Shown here: positions 52,901-59,853 of the stretch, in pieces
How the letters are laid out: each line of letters begins with the position of its first letter
How positions within the stretch are numbered: position 1 is the first letter of the stretch
NCBI GenBank assembly: GCA_963805305.1
Contig: CAWDTM010000008.1
Span: forward strand, 620,001-684,000
Reading direction: 5' to 3'
Length of the DNA: 64,000 bases
From: CAVXEH01 sp963805305
GTDB lineage: Bacteria > Chloroflexota > Limnocylindria > QHBO01
The notes under the pieces: model-generated
Seen by the model: the letters and a program-made list of their open reading frames with translations, nothing else
The model's database searches: none
Told to the model about the DNA's origin: nothing
Translations under genes and position numbers: made by a program

Positions 52901-55900
52901 CCCGGCCTGGGAGGCCGAGCGCGAACGTTCGGGCGTTGTCCAGGGAGAGCCGCCCCTCTCGGTCCTTATGGTCCCCATCACCTCTGCCGGCACCATCACC
53001 GGGCGGATCTCCCTCCAGAACCTCGACCGCAGGAATGCCTTCAGCCAGGCCGATCTCCGGCTTCTCTCGACCCTGGCCGCCAGCCTGTCCGTGGCGCTCG
53101 ACAACGCCCGGCTCTTCGACGAGACGAACCGGCGCGCGGCCGAGCTCGCCATCGTCAACGACCTGCAGCGTGCGCTCGCATCGCAGGTCGACGTGCAGGC
53201 CATGTACGAGCTGGTGGGCGAGCGGGCGAACGACGTCTTCGACACGCACGTCGTGGACATCGCCGTCTTCGACCAGGCCGCTGGGACGATGCGGTTCCCC
53301 TTCAGCGTCGAACGCGGCAGCCGGTTCCCGGACGAAGTGCGGCCCATCATGGGCTTCCGCAAGCACGTCCTCGAGAGCCGCATGCCCCTGCTCATCAGCG
53401 AGAAGCTGCGCGAGATCGGCGCCCAGTACGGGCAGGGAGCGCAGATCAAGGGAGAACCGGCGAAGTCGGCCCTCTTCGTGCCGCTCCTCGTTGGCGAGGA
53501 GGTGGCCGGCGTCATCAGCCTCCAGAACCTCGACCGGGAGCATGCATTCACGGACCGCGACCTCTCCCTGCTGACGACCCTGGCCGCCAGCCTCTCCGTG
53601 GCGCTGCGGACCGGGCGCCTGATCGACGAGACCCGCGCGCGCGTGGCGGAGCTGGCGACCATCAACTCGGTGGGCGAGGCGCTGACCGCGCAGGTCGAGA
53701 TCGCTCCCCTGCTCGAGGTGGTTGGCGACAAGCTGCGCGACGCCTTCGGGGCCGATATCGCCTTCATCGCGCTGCTGGACGAGGCGGCGGGCCTCATCCG
53801 CTTCCCGTACTACGTCGAAGCCGGAGCCCGGGAGCCGCAGGAGCCCATGGCCCTTGGCGAAGGCCTCAGCTCGCAGATCATCACCACCCGTGAGCCAATC
53901 CTCGCCAACCGCGCAGCGGAGCTCGAGCACGCCCCGCTGGTCGGCACCCGTCCGCGCTCGTTCCTGGGCGTGCCCATCGTGGTCGGCGAGCGCGCCATCG
54001 GCGTCATCAGCGTCCAGAGCACCACCCAGGAGGGTCGCTTCCAGGAGTCCGATGCCCGCCTGCTGTCGACCATTGCCGCGAACGTGGGGGTCGCCGTCCA
54101 GAACGCCCGGCTGTATGACGAGACCCGGCAGCGCGCGGACCAGATGGCGGCCCTGGCCGACGTGAGCCGCGAGATCTCCGCCACGCTGGAGCGTTCCGCG
54201 GTGCTGCACATGATCGCGGAGCGCGCGAAGACGCTGCTGCGGGGCGACTCCAGCGTCGTGTACCTGCGCACCGACGACCCCGACGTCTTCCGCGCGGAGG
54301 TCGCCATTGGACAGCTGGCGGATGCCGTCCAGGGATTCCCGCTCCTGCGCGGGACGGGGATCATGGGCGCCATCATCGAGTCCGGCCGCGCCGAGGTCGT
54401 GAACGACGCCCGCAACGACCCGCGCGCCCAGACCATCCCCGGCACGGAGGACGACGAGGAGGACCGCCTCATGGCGGCACCGCTCATCGTCCGCGGCGAG
54501 GTGAGCGGCATGCTCGCGGTCTGGCGGTCCGTTGGCGTCGAGGACTTCAGCGAGCTGGACCTCAGCTTCCTGGTGGGCCTCTCGCAGCAGGCCGCCATCG
54601 CGGTGCAGAACGCCGCGCTCTTCGAGGACACCCTCGAGGCCCGCCAGGCCGCCGAGCAGGCGAACGAGGCCAAGAGCTCGTTCCTGGCGGCCATGAGCCA
54701 CGAGATCCGGACCCCGTTGAACGCGGTGATCGGGATGAGCGGACTGCTCGTCGACACGCCGCTCAACGAGGAGCAGCACGACTACGCGGAGACCATCCGC
54801 ACCTCCGGAGACGCGCTGCTGACCATCATCAACGACGTCCTGGACTTCTCGAAGATCGAGGCGGGCCGCGTGGAGCTCGAGGCGCGACCGTACGTTCTCC
54901 GCGAGGCCGTCGAGGCGTCGCTCGACATCCTGGCGCCCACGGCGGCCAAGAAGGGCCTGGAGCTGGTCTACGCCATCGACGAGGACCTGCCAACGGTCCT
55001 CGTCGGCGACGCCGGCCGCCTGCGCCAGGTGGTCCTGAACCTGCTCTCGAACGCGGTGAAGTTCACCGAGCGCGGGGAGGTGCTCGTCACCGTGGCCGGG
55101 GCGGAGGTGCGCGCCGCGACCGGTCGTGCCGCGGCGACCTGGGAGATCCGGGTCGACGTGCGGGACACCGGCATCGGGATCCCCGCCGCCGCCATGGATC
55201 GGCTCTTCCAGTCCTTCAGCCAGGTGGACGCCTCCATTGCACGCCGGTACGGCGGCACCGGACTGGGCCTGGCCATCAGCCGCCGCCTGGCCGAGCTGAT
55301 GGACGGCTCCCTGACCGCGGAGAGCAGCGGCAAGGCCGGGGAGGGCAGCACCTTCCACCTGGTGATCCGCAACCCGGTCGGCAGGGCGGACGCCGTGGCC
55401 TCCACCCGCGCACCGCGCATCGAGGCGGACCTCGGCGGCAAGACGGTCCTGATCGTGGACGACAATGCCACGAATCGCCGCATCCTCGTCGCCCAGACCG
55501 CTCGGTGGGGCATGGTCCCGCGGGAGACGGGCTCCCCCACCGAAGCGCTGGCCTGGCTTGCCGGCGGGGAGCGGTTCGAGGTCATCCTCTCCGACCTGAT
55601 CATGCCGGAGATGGACGGCCTGGAGCTCGCCGCGCAGGTTCGCGCGTCGAACGGCAAAGGCGTCCCGCCACCGGTCGTGATCCTCTCCTCCATAGGGCTC
55701 CGGGAGCGCGACGACGGGAGCGTCGCCGGCTGGCTCGCCAAGCCGGTCAAGCCCTCCGCCCTGCATGACACCATCGCAACCATCCTGCTCGGCGGGGTTG
55801 CCACCCAGGCGGCTGCGGTCGCCACCAGCGGGGCCGACGCCGACACCGTCCTCGGGGAGCGGCACCCGCTGCGCATCCTCCTCGCGGAGGACAACGCGGT

Positions 55901-56303
55901 GAACCAGAAGCTTGCCCTCCGGCTCCTGGCCCAGCTCGGCTACGCAGCCCCGGTGGCAGGGGACGGGCTGCAGGCCATTTCGGCGCTCGAAGGCGGCGAC
56001 TTCGACGTTGTCCTCATGGACGTCCAGATGCCGGAGCTCGATGGGCTGGAGGCGACCCGCCGCATCCGCGCCCGCTGGCCGGACCGTCCGCTGCGGATCG
56101 TGGCCATGACCGCCAACGCCATGGCCGGCGACCGCGAGGCGTGCCTCGCGGCGGGCATGGACGACTACATCAGCAAGCCCATTCGCGTCGCGGAGCTCAC
56201 CGCGGCGCTCGAGCGGGTGCCGGGCACCGGTCCGACGATTGGCCGGCATCGGACCCGCAAGCAGTCCTCCAGGACCAACGGCAAGAGGAACGCACGTGCC
56301 TGA
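49911..56303 (+). CDS. Giant cytoplasmic hybrid histidine kinase with nine GAF domains and two receivers
   Basis: A 2130-aa kinase with no transmembrane segment. A short coiled coil (1-35) leads into nine GAF-like domains starting near residues 35, 208, 381, 555, 730, 906, 1076, 1245 and 1412, each opening with an xAELAIxN-type helix. Then HisKA with phospho-accepting His1597 (MSHEIRTPLNAV), HATPase_c (NLLSNAVKF near 1705), receiver 1 (VLIVDDNATNRR from about 1846, Asp1895) and receiver 2 (ILLAEDNAVNQK from about 1988, Asp2037). All phosphotransfer residues are present. It forms an operon with an HPt protein and a REC-cyclase. Ligands of the GAFs are unknown. GAF5 and GAF6 are nearly identical. 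Confidence 0.95.
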   Translation: MTKPSPSAELAAARKRIAELEAREAAHERAAQVQAALYRIAETAASAQDLPTFYATVHEIVGGLMYADNFYIALYDAERERMNYPYFVDTYDSDVPDPNAWEPFGVGQARGVTAYALRRDQPLLIDPAEYQRLLEAGEIETLGVVKDESQWLGVPLRAEGRTLGLLVVQSYSADHRYTDADKDLLVFVAQHVASALTRARALKETRERNAELAIVNEVGLALAKQLDFSAVINLVGDRIREIFAVDTGNIGLYDEAASTIQLPYSMDQGRRLEMISRPFGTGLMSEVISTRAPLRLNTNAEAEAHGAFIYGSDEAESWLGVPILAGDRVLGAIGLERAAQHAFSESDERLLSTLAASMGVALENARLFDETKRLLAETEQRNAELAVINEIGAALAKQLDFDAITELVGERVRAIFSASSVFVALYDEASGVIRFPYEIGEGQRMHTEPMPLNEGLTSQVIRSRTSLRLGSTAESSAAGGISVGDAFTESWVGVPILSAGRVIGVIGLESPQVNAYTEADERLLATLASSMGVALENARLFGETKRLLAETDARANELAVINEIGAALARQLDFNAIIELVGDRVSQILRSRDVSIAIHDPATDLISFPYQTEDGKHFVDEPIPLGAGITSRIIQTREPLRIGTAAEADLLGAHWTGNTAERKDSYLGVPIPASDRVLGVVSVVASAPNAFSDADERLISTLATSMGVALENARLFGETKRLLAETDERAAELAIINSVQQGLAANLDMQAMYDLVGDKIQEIFDAQVVDIGILDRDANAIQFTYTIERGVRFPNETMAVIGPRRHVLETREPLVFNEDLLNQVRQYGQEGVVSGELPQSAVYAPLISGGEARGVISLQNLDREHAFSDADVRLLMTLASSLAVALDNARLFGETRRLLGETDERAAELAIMNSVQQGLAQNLDMQAMYELVGDKIQEIFDSQVVDIGIFDLEAGVVRYPYTIERGVRFPDLPTPLAMADLSREMLATGSAILINDVPAWEAERERSGVVQGEPPLSVLMVPITSAGTITGRISLQNLDRRNAFSQADLRLLSTLAASLSVALDNARLFDETNRRAAELAIVNDLQRALASQVDVQAMYELVGERANDVFDTHVVDIAVFDQAAGTMRFPFSVERGSRFPDEVRPIMGFRKHVLESRMPLLISEKLREIGAQYGQGAQIKGEPAKSALFVPLLVGEEVAGVISLQNLDREHAFTDRDLSLLTTLAASLSVALRTGRLIDETRARVAELATINSVGEALTAQVEIAPLLEVVGDKLRDAFGADIAFIALLDEAAGLIRFPYYVEAGAREPQEPMALGEGLSSQIITTREPILANRAAELEHAPLVGTRPRSFLGVPIVVGERAIGVISVQSTTQEGRFQESDARLLSTIAANVGVAVQNARLYDETRQRADQMAALADVSREISATLERSAVLHMIAERAKTLLRGDSSVVYLRTDDPDVFRAEVAIGQLADAVQGFPLLRGTGIMGAIIESGRAEVVNDARNDPRAQTIPGTEDDEEDRLMAAPLIVRGEVSGMLAVWRSVGVEDFSELDLSFLVGLSQQAAIAVQNAALFEDTLEARQAAEQANEAKSSFLAAMSHEIRTPLNAVIGMSGLLVDTPLNEEQHDYAETIRTSGDALLTIINDVLDFSKIEAGRVELEARPYVLREAVEASLDILAPTAAKKGLELVYAIDEDLPTVLVGDAGRLRQVVLNLLSNAVKFTERGEVLVTVAGAEVRAATGRAAATWEIRVDVRDTGIGIPAAAMDRLFQSFSQVDASIARRYGGTGLGLAISRRLAELMDGSLTAESSGKAGEGSTFHLVIRNPVGRADAVASTRAPRIEADLGGKTVLIVDDNATNRRILVAQTARWGMVPRETGSPTEALAWLAGGERFEVILSDLIMPEMDGLELAAQVRASNGKGVPPPVVILSSIGLRERDDGSVAGWLAKPVKPSALHDTIATILLGGVATQAAAVATSGADADTVLGERHPLRILLAEDNAVNQKLALRLLAQLGYAAPVAGDGLQAISALEGGDFDVVLMDVQMPELDGLEATRRIRARWPDRPLRIVAMTANAMAGDREACLAAGMDDYISKPIRVAELTAALERVPGTGPTIGRHRTRKQSSRTNGKRNARA

Positions 56304-56667
56304 CCAAACACCGGTGCTCGACGAGTCCGTCCTGGCCGAGCTGCAGACCTCGACGGGAGACGACGCGGCCTTCGTCCGCGAGCTGATCGACACCTTCCTG
56401 GCCGATGTCTCGGTCCAGCTGGACGGCATCGCCGCAGCAGTGCAGGCCAATGATCCCGCTGCCCTCGTCCGGCCGGCGCACACCCTCAAGTCCGGGAGCG
56501 CCACCGTGGGTGCCATGCGGCTGGCCGCGGTTGCGCGCGAGCTGGAGTTTGCGGGCAGATCCGGTGCCCTGGACGCCGGCGCGCAGCGCGGCCTGGAGAC
56601 CGCCCGAGCAGAAGCCGATGCGGCACGCCAGGCCATGGCGGCCTGGCTGGACCGGGAGGTCGGCTGA
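56296..56667 (+). CDS. Histidine phosphotransfer (HPt) protein
   Basis: A 123-aa four-helix phosphotransfer protein with the HPt signature RPAHTLKSGSATVGA; the His in AHTLKS is the phospho-acceptor. It begins at a GTG at 56296, 8 nt inside the end of the kinase gene, with AGAGGA 7 nt upstream, so it is translationally coupled. It should shuttle phosphate between the kinase receivers and the REC-cyclase encoded next. Confidence 0.92.
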   Translation: MPDQTPVLDESVLAELQTSTGDDAAFVRELIDTFLADVSVQLDGIAAAVQANDPAALVRPAHTLKSGSATVGAMRLAAVARELEFAGRSGALDAGAQRGLETARAEADAARQAMAAWLDREVG

Positions 56668-57752
56668 TGGCCAGCGGTATCGCCCTGGTCGTCGACGACT
56701 CCCCGGTCAACCGGCTGGTCCTCACCAAGCGCCTCGAGGCGCTGAACCTGGAGGTGCTCCAGGCCGAGAATGGCATGCAGGCCCTGGAGCTGCTGGGCGC
56801 CAGGCCCGGCGTGGTGGACGTGGTCCTGCTCGACGTGGTGATGCCCGAGCTCGACGGATACGAGACGCTCGCCGCCATGAAGGGCGACCCTGCCACGCAG
56901 CACATCCCGGTGCTGGTGGTCTCCAGCGTCGAGGAGCTGGACTCGGTGGTGCGCTGCATCGAGCTGGGTGCGACCGATTACCTTCCCAAGCCCATCGACC
57001 CGCCCATCCTCGCGGCACGCATCAACGCCTCCCTGGCCGCCAAGCGCCTGCACGACGTGCAGCAGGAATCGCTCGAGCGCGAACGGGCGCTGAACAGGAC
57101 CATCGAGCGGCAGAAGGAGGAGCTGAGCCGATTCCTCTCCCCCCAGATCGCGGCGCTCGTCTCCTCGGCCGAGGGCGAGCAGCTGCTGGCAGGGCATCGG
57201 CGGGAGATCACGGTGGTCTTCTGCGACCTGCGCGGCTTCACAACGTTTGCGGAGCAGGCGGACCCCGAGGCGTTGTTCGCCCTCCTCGGGGAGTACCACG
57301 GCATGCTGGGGCAGGCGATCATCGAGCACGGCGGCACGCTCGAGCACTTCGCCGGCGACGGCGTGATGGTCTTCTTCAACGACCCCATCGCCCAGGAGGA
57401 CCATGTCGAGCGCGCGGTCCGCATGGCGGTGACCATGCGCGAACGCTTCGCGGAGCTCGGGGCGCTCTGGCACAAGCGCGGCTACGAGCTGGGGCTGGGT
57501 GTGGGGATCGCGGTGGGATACGCCACGCTGGGAAGGATCGGATTCGAGGGGCGGCACGACTACGGCGCCATCGGCAACGTCACGATCCTCGCGTCGCGTC
57601 TGTGCAGCCAGGCCCAGGCGGGGCAGATCCTGCTCAGCCCGCGGGCGCAGACCATCATCGAGGAGCTCGTTGAGTCCGAGTCCGTTGGCGAGCTGACCCT
57701 GAAGGGGCTGACCCGGCCGGTCCTGGCCAGCAACGTGGTTGCCCTGCGCTGA
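56667..57752 (+). CDS. Response regulator with adenylate cyclase output
   Basis: A 361-aa protein: receiver (1-125) with phospho-acceptor Asp56 (LLDVVMPELDG), a coiled-coil linker (about 130-160), and a class III cyclase (about 180-335). Metal ligands are Asp187 (FCDLRGFT) and Asp231 (HFAGDGVMVFF); Asn304 and Arg311 (GNVTILASRL) complete the active site, so it should be catalytic. It matches class IIIb. The start overlaps the HPt stop as TGATG. It is the likely output of the nine-GAF phosphorelay, turning phosphorylation into cyclic nucleotide. Confidence 0.94.
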   Translation: MASGIALVVDDSPVNRLVLTKRLEALNLEVLQAENGMQALELLGARPGVVDVVLLDVVMPELDGYETLAAMKGDPATQHIPVLVVSSVEELDSVVRCIELGATDYLPKPIDPPILAARINASLAAKRLHDVQQESLERERALNRTIERQKEELSRFLSPQIAALVSSAEGEQLLAGHRREITVVFCDLRGFTTFAEQADPEALFALLGEYHGMLGQAIIEHGGTLEHFAGDGVMVFFNDPIAQEDHVERAVRMAVTMRERFAELGALWHKRGYELGLGVGIAVGYATLGRIGFEGRHDYGAIGNVTILASRLCSQAQAGQILLSPRAQTIIEELVESESVGELTLKGLTRPVLASNVVALR

Positions 57753-58034
57753 GGCGCCGCGGCGGCACGGTGGGGCGCGAGCCTGCGCCGGCCGGGTGGT
57801 AACCCCATTGCCGGTGTGACCGCCCGGCCACGAGCGGTCGGCGCCGGACGGTTGGCCGGGTAATCCAGCAGACCGCGCAGCCGGTGGGCCTGTCCCTGGG
57901 CGGAGACCAGCTCCCGAACGGCGTCTTCGGCGGTCGTTCGGGCAATGCCATGACCGGCCGGGCGTGGGCGGCGCGGGGGCGGGTGGTAACGCCGCGATAA
58001 GCGTGCGGTGGGCGTCCCGCGGCAATGATCTGGC
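57753..58034 (+). other. Motif-rich region upstream of HTH paralogue 2
   Basis: A 282-nt GC-rich region without a gene. It contains three of the five GGTAA[C/T]-type motifs (57798, 57859, 57985) and GCGATAAGCG (57994-58003), also found upstream of the other HTH paralogue (27300-27309). No promoter -35 is obvious. Confidence 0.5.
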
Positions 58035-58795
58035 ATGGCCGCGCGCACGAACCGCGTCGACGAGGCTGGACGGCGGGCCTCATGGCAGCTGGCCGGCCTG
58101 GTTCGTGAGCTCCGCGCGGCTCGCGTCAGCGCGGGCCTCAGCCAGGCCACGGTCGCCCGCGCGGTGGGCTGCTCCCGCGAGCTGGTGAAGGCCTGGGAAA
58201 GCGGCCGTTCGAGTCCCTCGGTCACGCGGCTCGCCCGCTGGGCGTGCGCAGTCGGGCTGGACGTTCCGCTGCGGACCTATCCCGGTGGATCGCCGCTTCG
58301 CGACGCGGGGCAGCTGCGCGCGCTGGGGCGCGCTCGCGCCACCATCGGCGGCGAATGGGCGTGGCGTGCAGAGGTGCCGGTCAGTTCGGACCCGCTGGAC
58401 CGCCGGGCGGTAGATGCGGTGCTCGAGCTGGACGAGGTGCGCGTCGGCGTGGAGGTCGTTTCCCGGCTCGGCGATGCTCAGGCCGAGGTCCGCCGGGCCA
58501 TCCTGAAACAGGAGGTCGCACAGCTGGACCGGTTGCTCCTGGTGCTGCCCGATACCCGTCACAACCGGCGCGCCGTGATGGAGGGCGCCGCGACGCTGCG
58601 AAGCGCGTTCCCTCTTGCCTCGCGGGCGGTCCTGGCCGCCTTGCGCGCAGGGCGGCTTCCGGGCGCCAATGGAGTGCTGCTCGTCTGATCCGCGTGGCCG
58701 CGCCTCGCTGAATTGGTAATCCACGTACCCGCACGACCGCGGGCCGGACACCAGCGCCGTTCTTCCAGGCACGTGGGGGTCGCCCGGGTAACGCC
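57798..58795 (+). repeat. Five same-strand GGTAAY motifs around HTH paralogue 2
   Basis: GGTAACCCC (57798), GGTAATCCA (57859), GGTAACGCC (57985), GGTAATCCA (58715) and GGTAACGCC (58787): three upstream and two downstream of the gene at 58035, all in one orientation. They are two exact pairs plus one variant. They could be binding sites for the adjacent HTH protein. The interval spans the gene; the motifs themselves lie in the two flanks. Confidence 0.4.
58035..58688 (+). CDS. HTH (XRE-like) protein with conserved C-terminal domain, paralogue 2
   Basis: A 217-aa paralogue of the protein at 27353. The N-terminal XRE-type HTH (LRAARVSAGLSQATVARAVGCSRELVKAWESG) is more canonical than in paralogue 1. 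The shared C-terminal domain has PGGSPLRDA, DRRAVDAVLELDEVRVGVE, KQEVAQLDRLLLVL and RAVLAALRAGRLPGANG. The two copies are diverged but keep the same blocks and length, so they are probably a genome-wide family in this lineage. Function is unknown, possibly a DNA-binding regulator with a nuclease-like or ligand domain. The upstream region carries repeated motifs. Confidence 0.75.
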   Translation: MAARTNRVDEAGRRASWQLAGLVRELRAARVSAGLSQATVARAVGCSRELVKAWESGRSSPSVTRLARWACAVGLDVPLRTYPGGSPLRDAGQLRALGRARATIGGEWAWRAEVPVSSDPLDRRAVDAVLELDEVRVGVEVVSRLGDAQAEVRRAILKQEVAQLDRLLLVLPDTRHNRRAVMEGAATLRSAFPLASRAVLAALRAGRLPGANGVLLV

Positions 58796-58868
58796 CTGAC
58801 CCATCTGACCGCCGCGGACCACCCCGCCGGTGCAACCGGCAACCCCATGACCGAAGGAGCCGGTACGG

Positions 58869-58874
58869 TATCGT
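58869..58874 (+). promoter_or_regulatory. -10-like hexamer 6 nt before the methyltransferase
   Basis: TATCGT 6 nt before the ATG at 58881, identical in sequence and spacing to the element at 20143. No Shine-Dalgarno. Confidence 0.45.
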
Positions 58875-58880
58875 GCCGGG

Positions 58881-59540
58881 ATGAGCCGACCCGATCCGAG
58901 CTGCTGCCGCCCCAGGTACGCCGTCTTCGACGAGCGCACCGCCCACGAGGAGCTGGAAACGTACCGCCAGGAAGGCCCCGACACCGAGTCGAGCGACCTG
59001 GTCGCGGTGCTGGAGCGCCAGGGCCTGGAGGGGGCGACCGCCCTGGACATCGGCTCCGGGGTAGGCACCATCGGCCATGGGCTGGTGGCTGCCGGCGTCA
59101 CCCACCTGACCGATGTCGACGGGTCCCCGTCCTATCTCGCGGTCGCCCGGGAAGAGGCAGAGCGACGCGGAACGGCGGAGCGCTGGGCGTTCCGCGAGGG
59201 AGACTTCGTGGCGCTGGCGGGCGAGATCGGCCCGGCTGACGTCGTGACCCTGGGCCGGGTCCTGTGCTGCTACGCGGACTGGCGCTCGTTGGTCAGCGCC
59301 TCGACGGCCCGGGCGCTTCGGCTCTACGGCGTGGTCTACCCGATCAGCCGATGGTGGCTTCGACTGGGGGCCGCCATCGCCAATCCCCTCTTCCGCCTGA
59401 CCCGCCAGACATCGCGGATCTTCATCCATCCCGACCGCGAGGTGGATGCGGCCATCCGCGCCGCCGGCTTCGAACGCATCCACGCCCGTCGCGGGCTGGT
59501 GTGGCAGAGCGCGGCGTACCGGCGGATCGCCGGCGCCTGA
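58881..59540 (+). CDS. SAM-dependent methyltransferase
   Basis: A 219-aa class I methyltransferase. Motif I is LDIGSGVGTIGHGLV (SAM-binding glycine loop), motif II acidic end TDVDGSPSYLAVAREEA, and GDFVALAG...VVTLGRVLCCY is the post-II region. The C-terminal third has a hydrophobic segment and FRLTRQTSRIFIHPDREVDAAIRAAGFERI, as in small-molecule methyltransferases such as Mg-protoporphyrin type. The substrate is not identified. An N-terminal cysteine pair (CCRPRY) is unusual. The start is supported by the -10-like TATCGT. Confidence 0.82.
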   Translation: MSRPDPSCCRPRYAVFDERTAHEELETYRQEGPDTESSDLVAVLERQGLEGATALDIGSGVGTIGHGLVAAGVTHLTDVDGSPSYLAVAREEAERRGTAERWAFREGDFVALAGEIGPADVVTLGRVLCCYADWRSLVSASTARALRLYGVVYPISRWWLRLGAAIANPLFRLTRQTSRIFIHPDREVDAAIRAAGFERIHARRGLVWQSAAYRRIAGA

Positions 59541-59853
59541 CGTCCCCGCGGGCCCAACCCGAGCCCAAGCGAGGCCATCCCAGGTACCGCGGGGCTACTC
59601 GGTGTCGCGCTGCACCGGGCAAAGGTCCCGAGCGACCCCGGACGGGCTATCGGAGCAGGCCGCCGGGCGCCTAGATTCCCGCCGAACCGTCGCGGCCGAT
59701 GGCAGACCGGGGGACGTCCGAGCCCCTCCGCCGGCCGCCACGCCGGGGAGGTGCATGCCCTTGACAGGTCGTCGCTAGGTGATGCGGACCTGCCCTGCCG
59801 CGGGTCCCGCCAGCCCCCTTCAGCTCCACGCTGATCATCCTTGGAGGAAGACC
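59541..59853 (+). other. 313-nt leader region of the PKD protein gene
   Basis: No gene is seen. It contains a consensus-like TTGACA (59761-59766) without a matching -10, and around 59610-59705 a run with GGGCAAAGG, GAGCGA, GGACG and GCTATCGG blocks. These recall parts of the c-di-GMP-I (GEMM) riboswitch, although the core GACGCAAAGC is not present. The end carries the GGAGGAAG ribosome-binding site of the PKD gene. Confidence 0.25.

Noticed and set aside
49752..58025. A 2757-codon open frame on the minus strand
   Set aside because: It runs antisense through the kinase, HPt and cyclase genes, whose domains are clear. Long antisense frames are expected at this GC content. Its own composition is a shadow and contains no recognisable domain.
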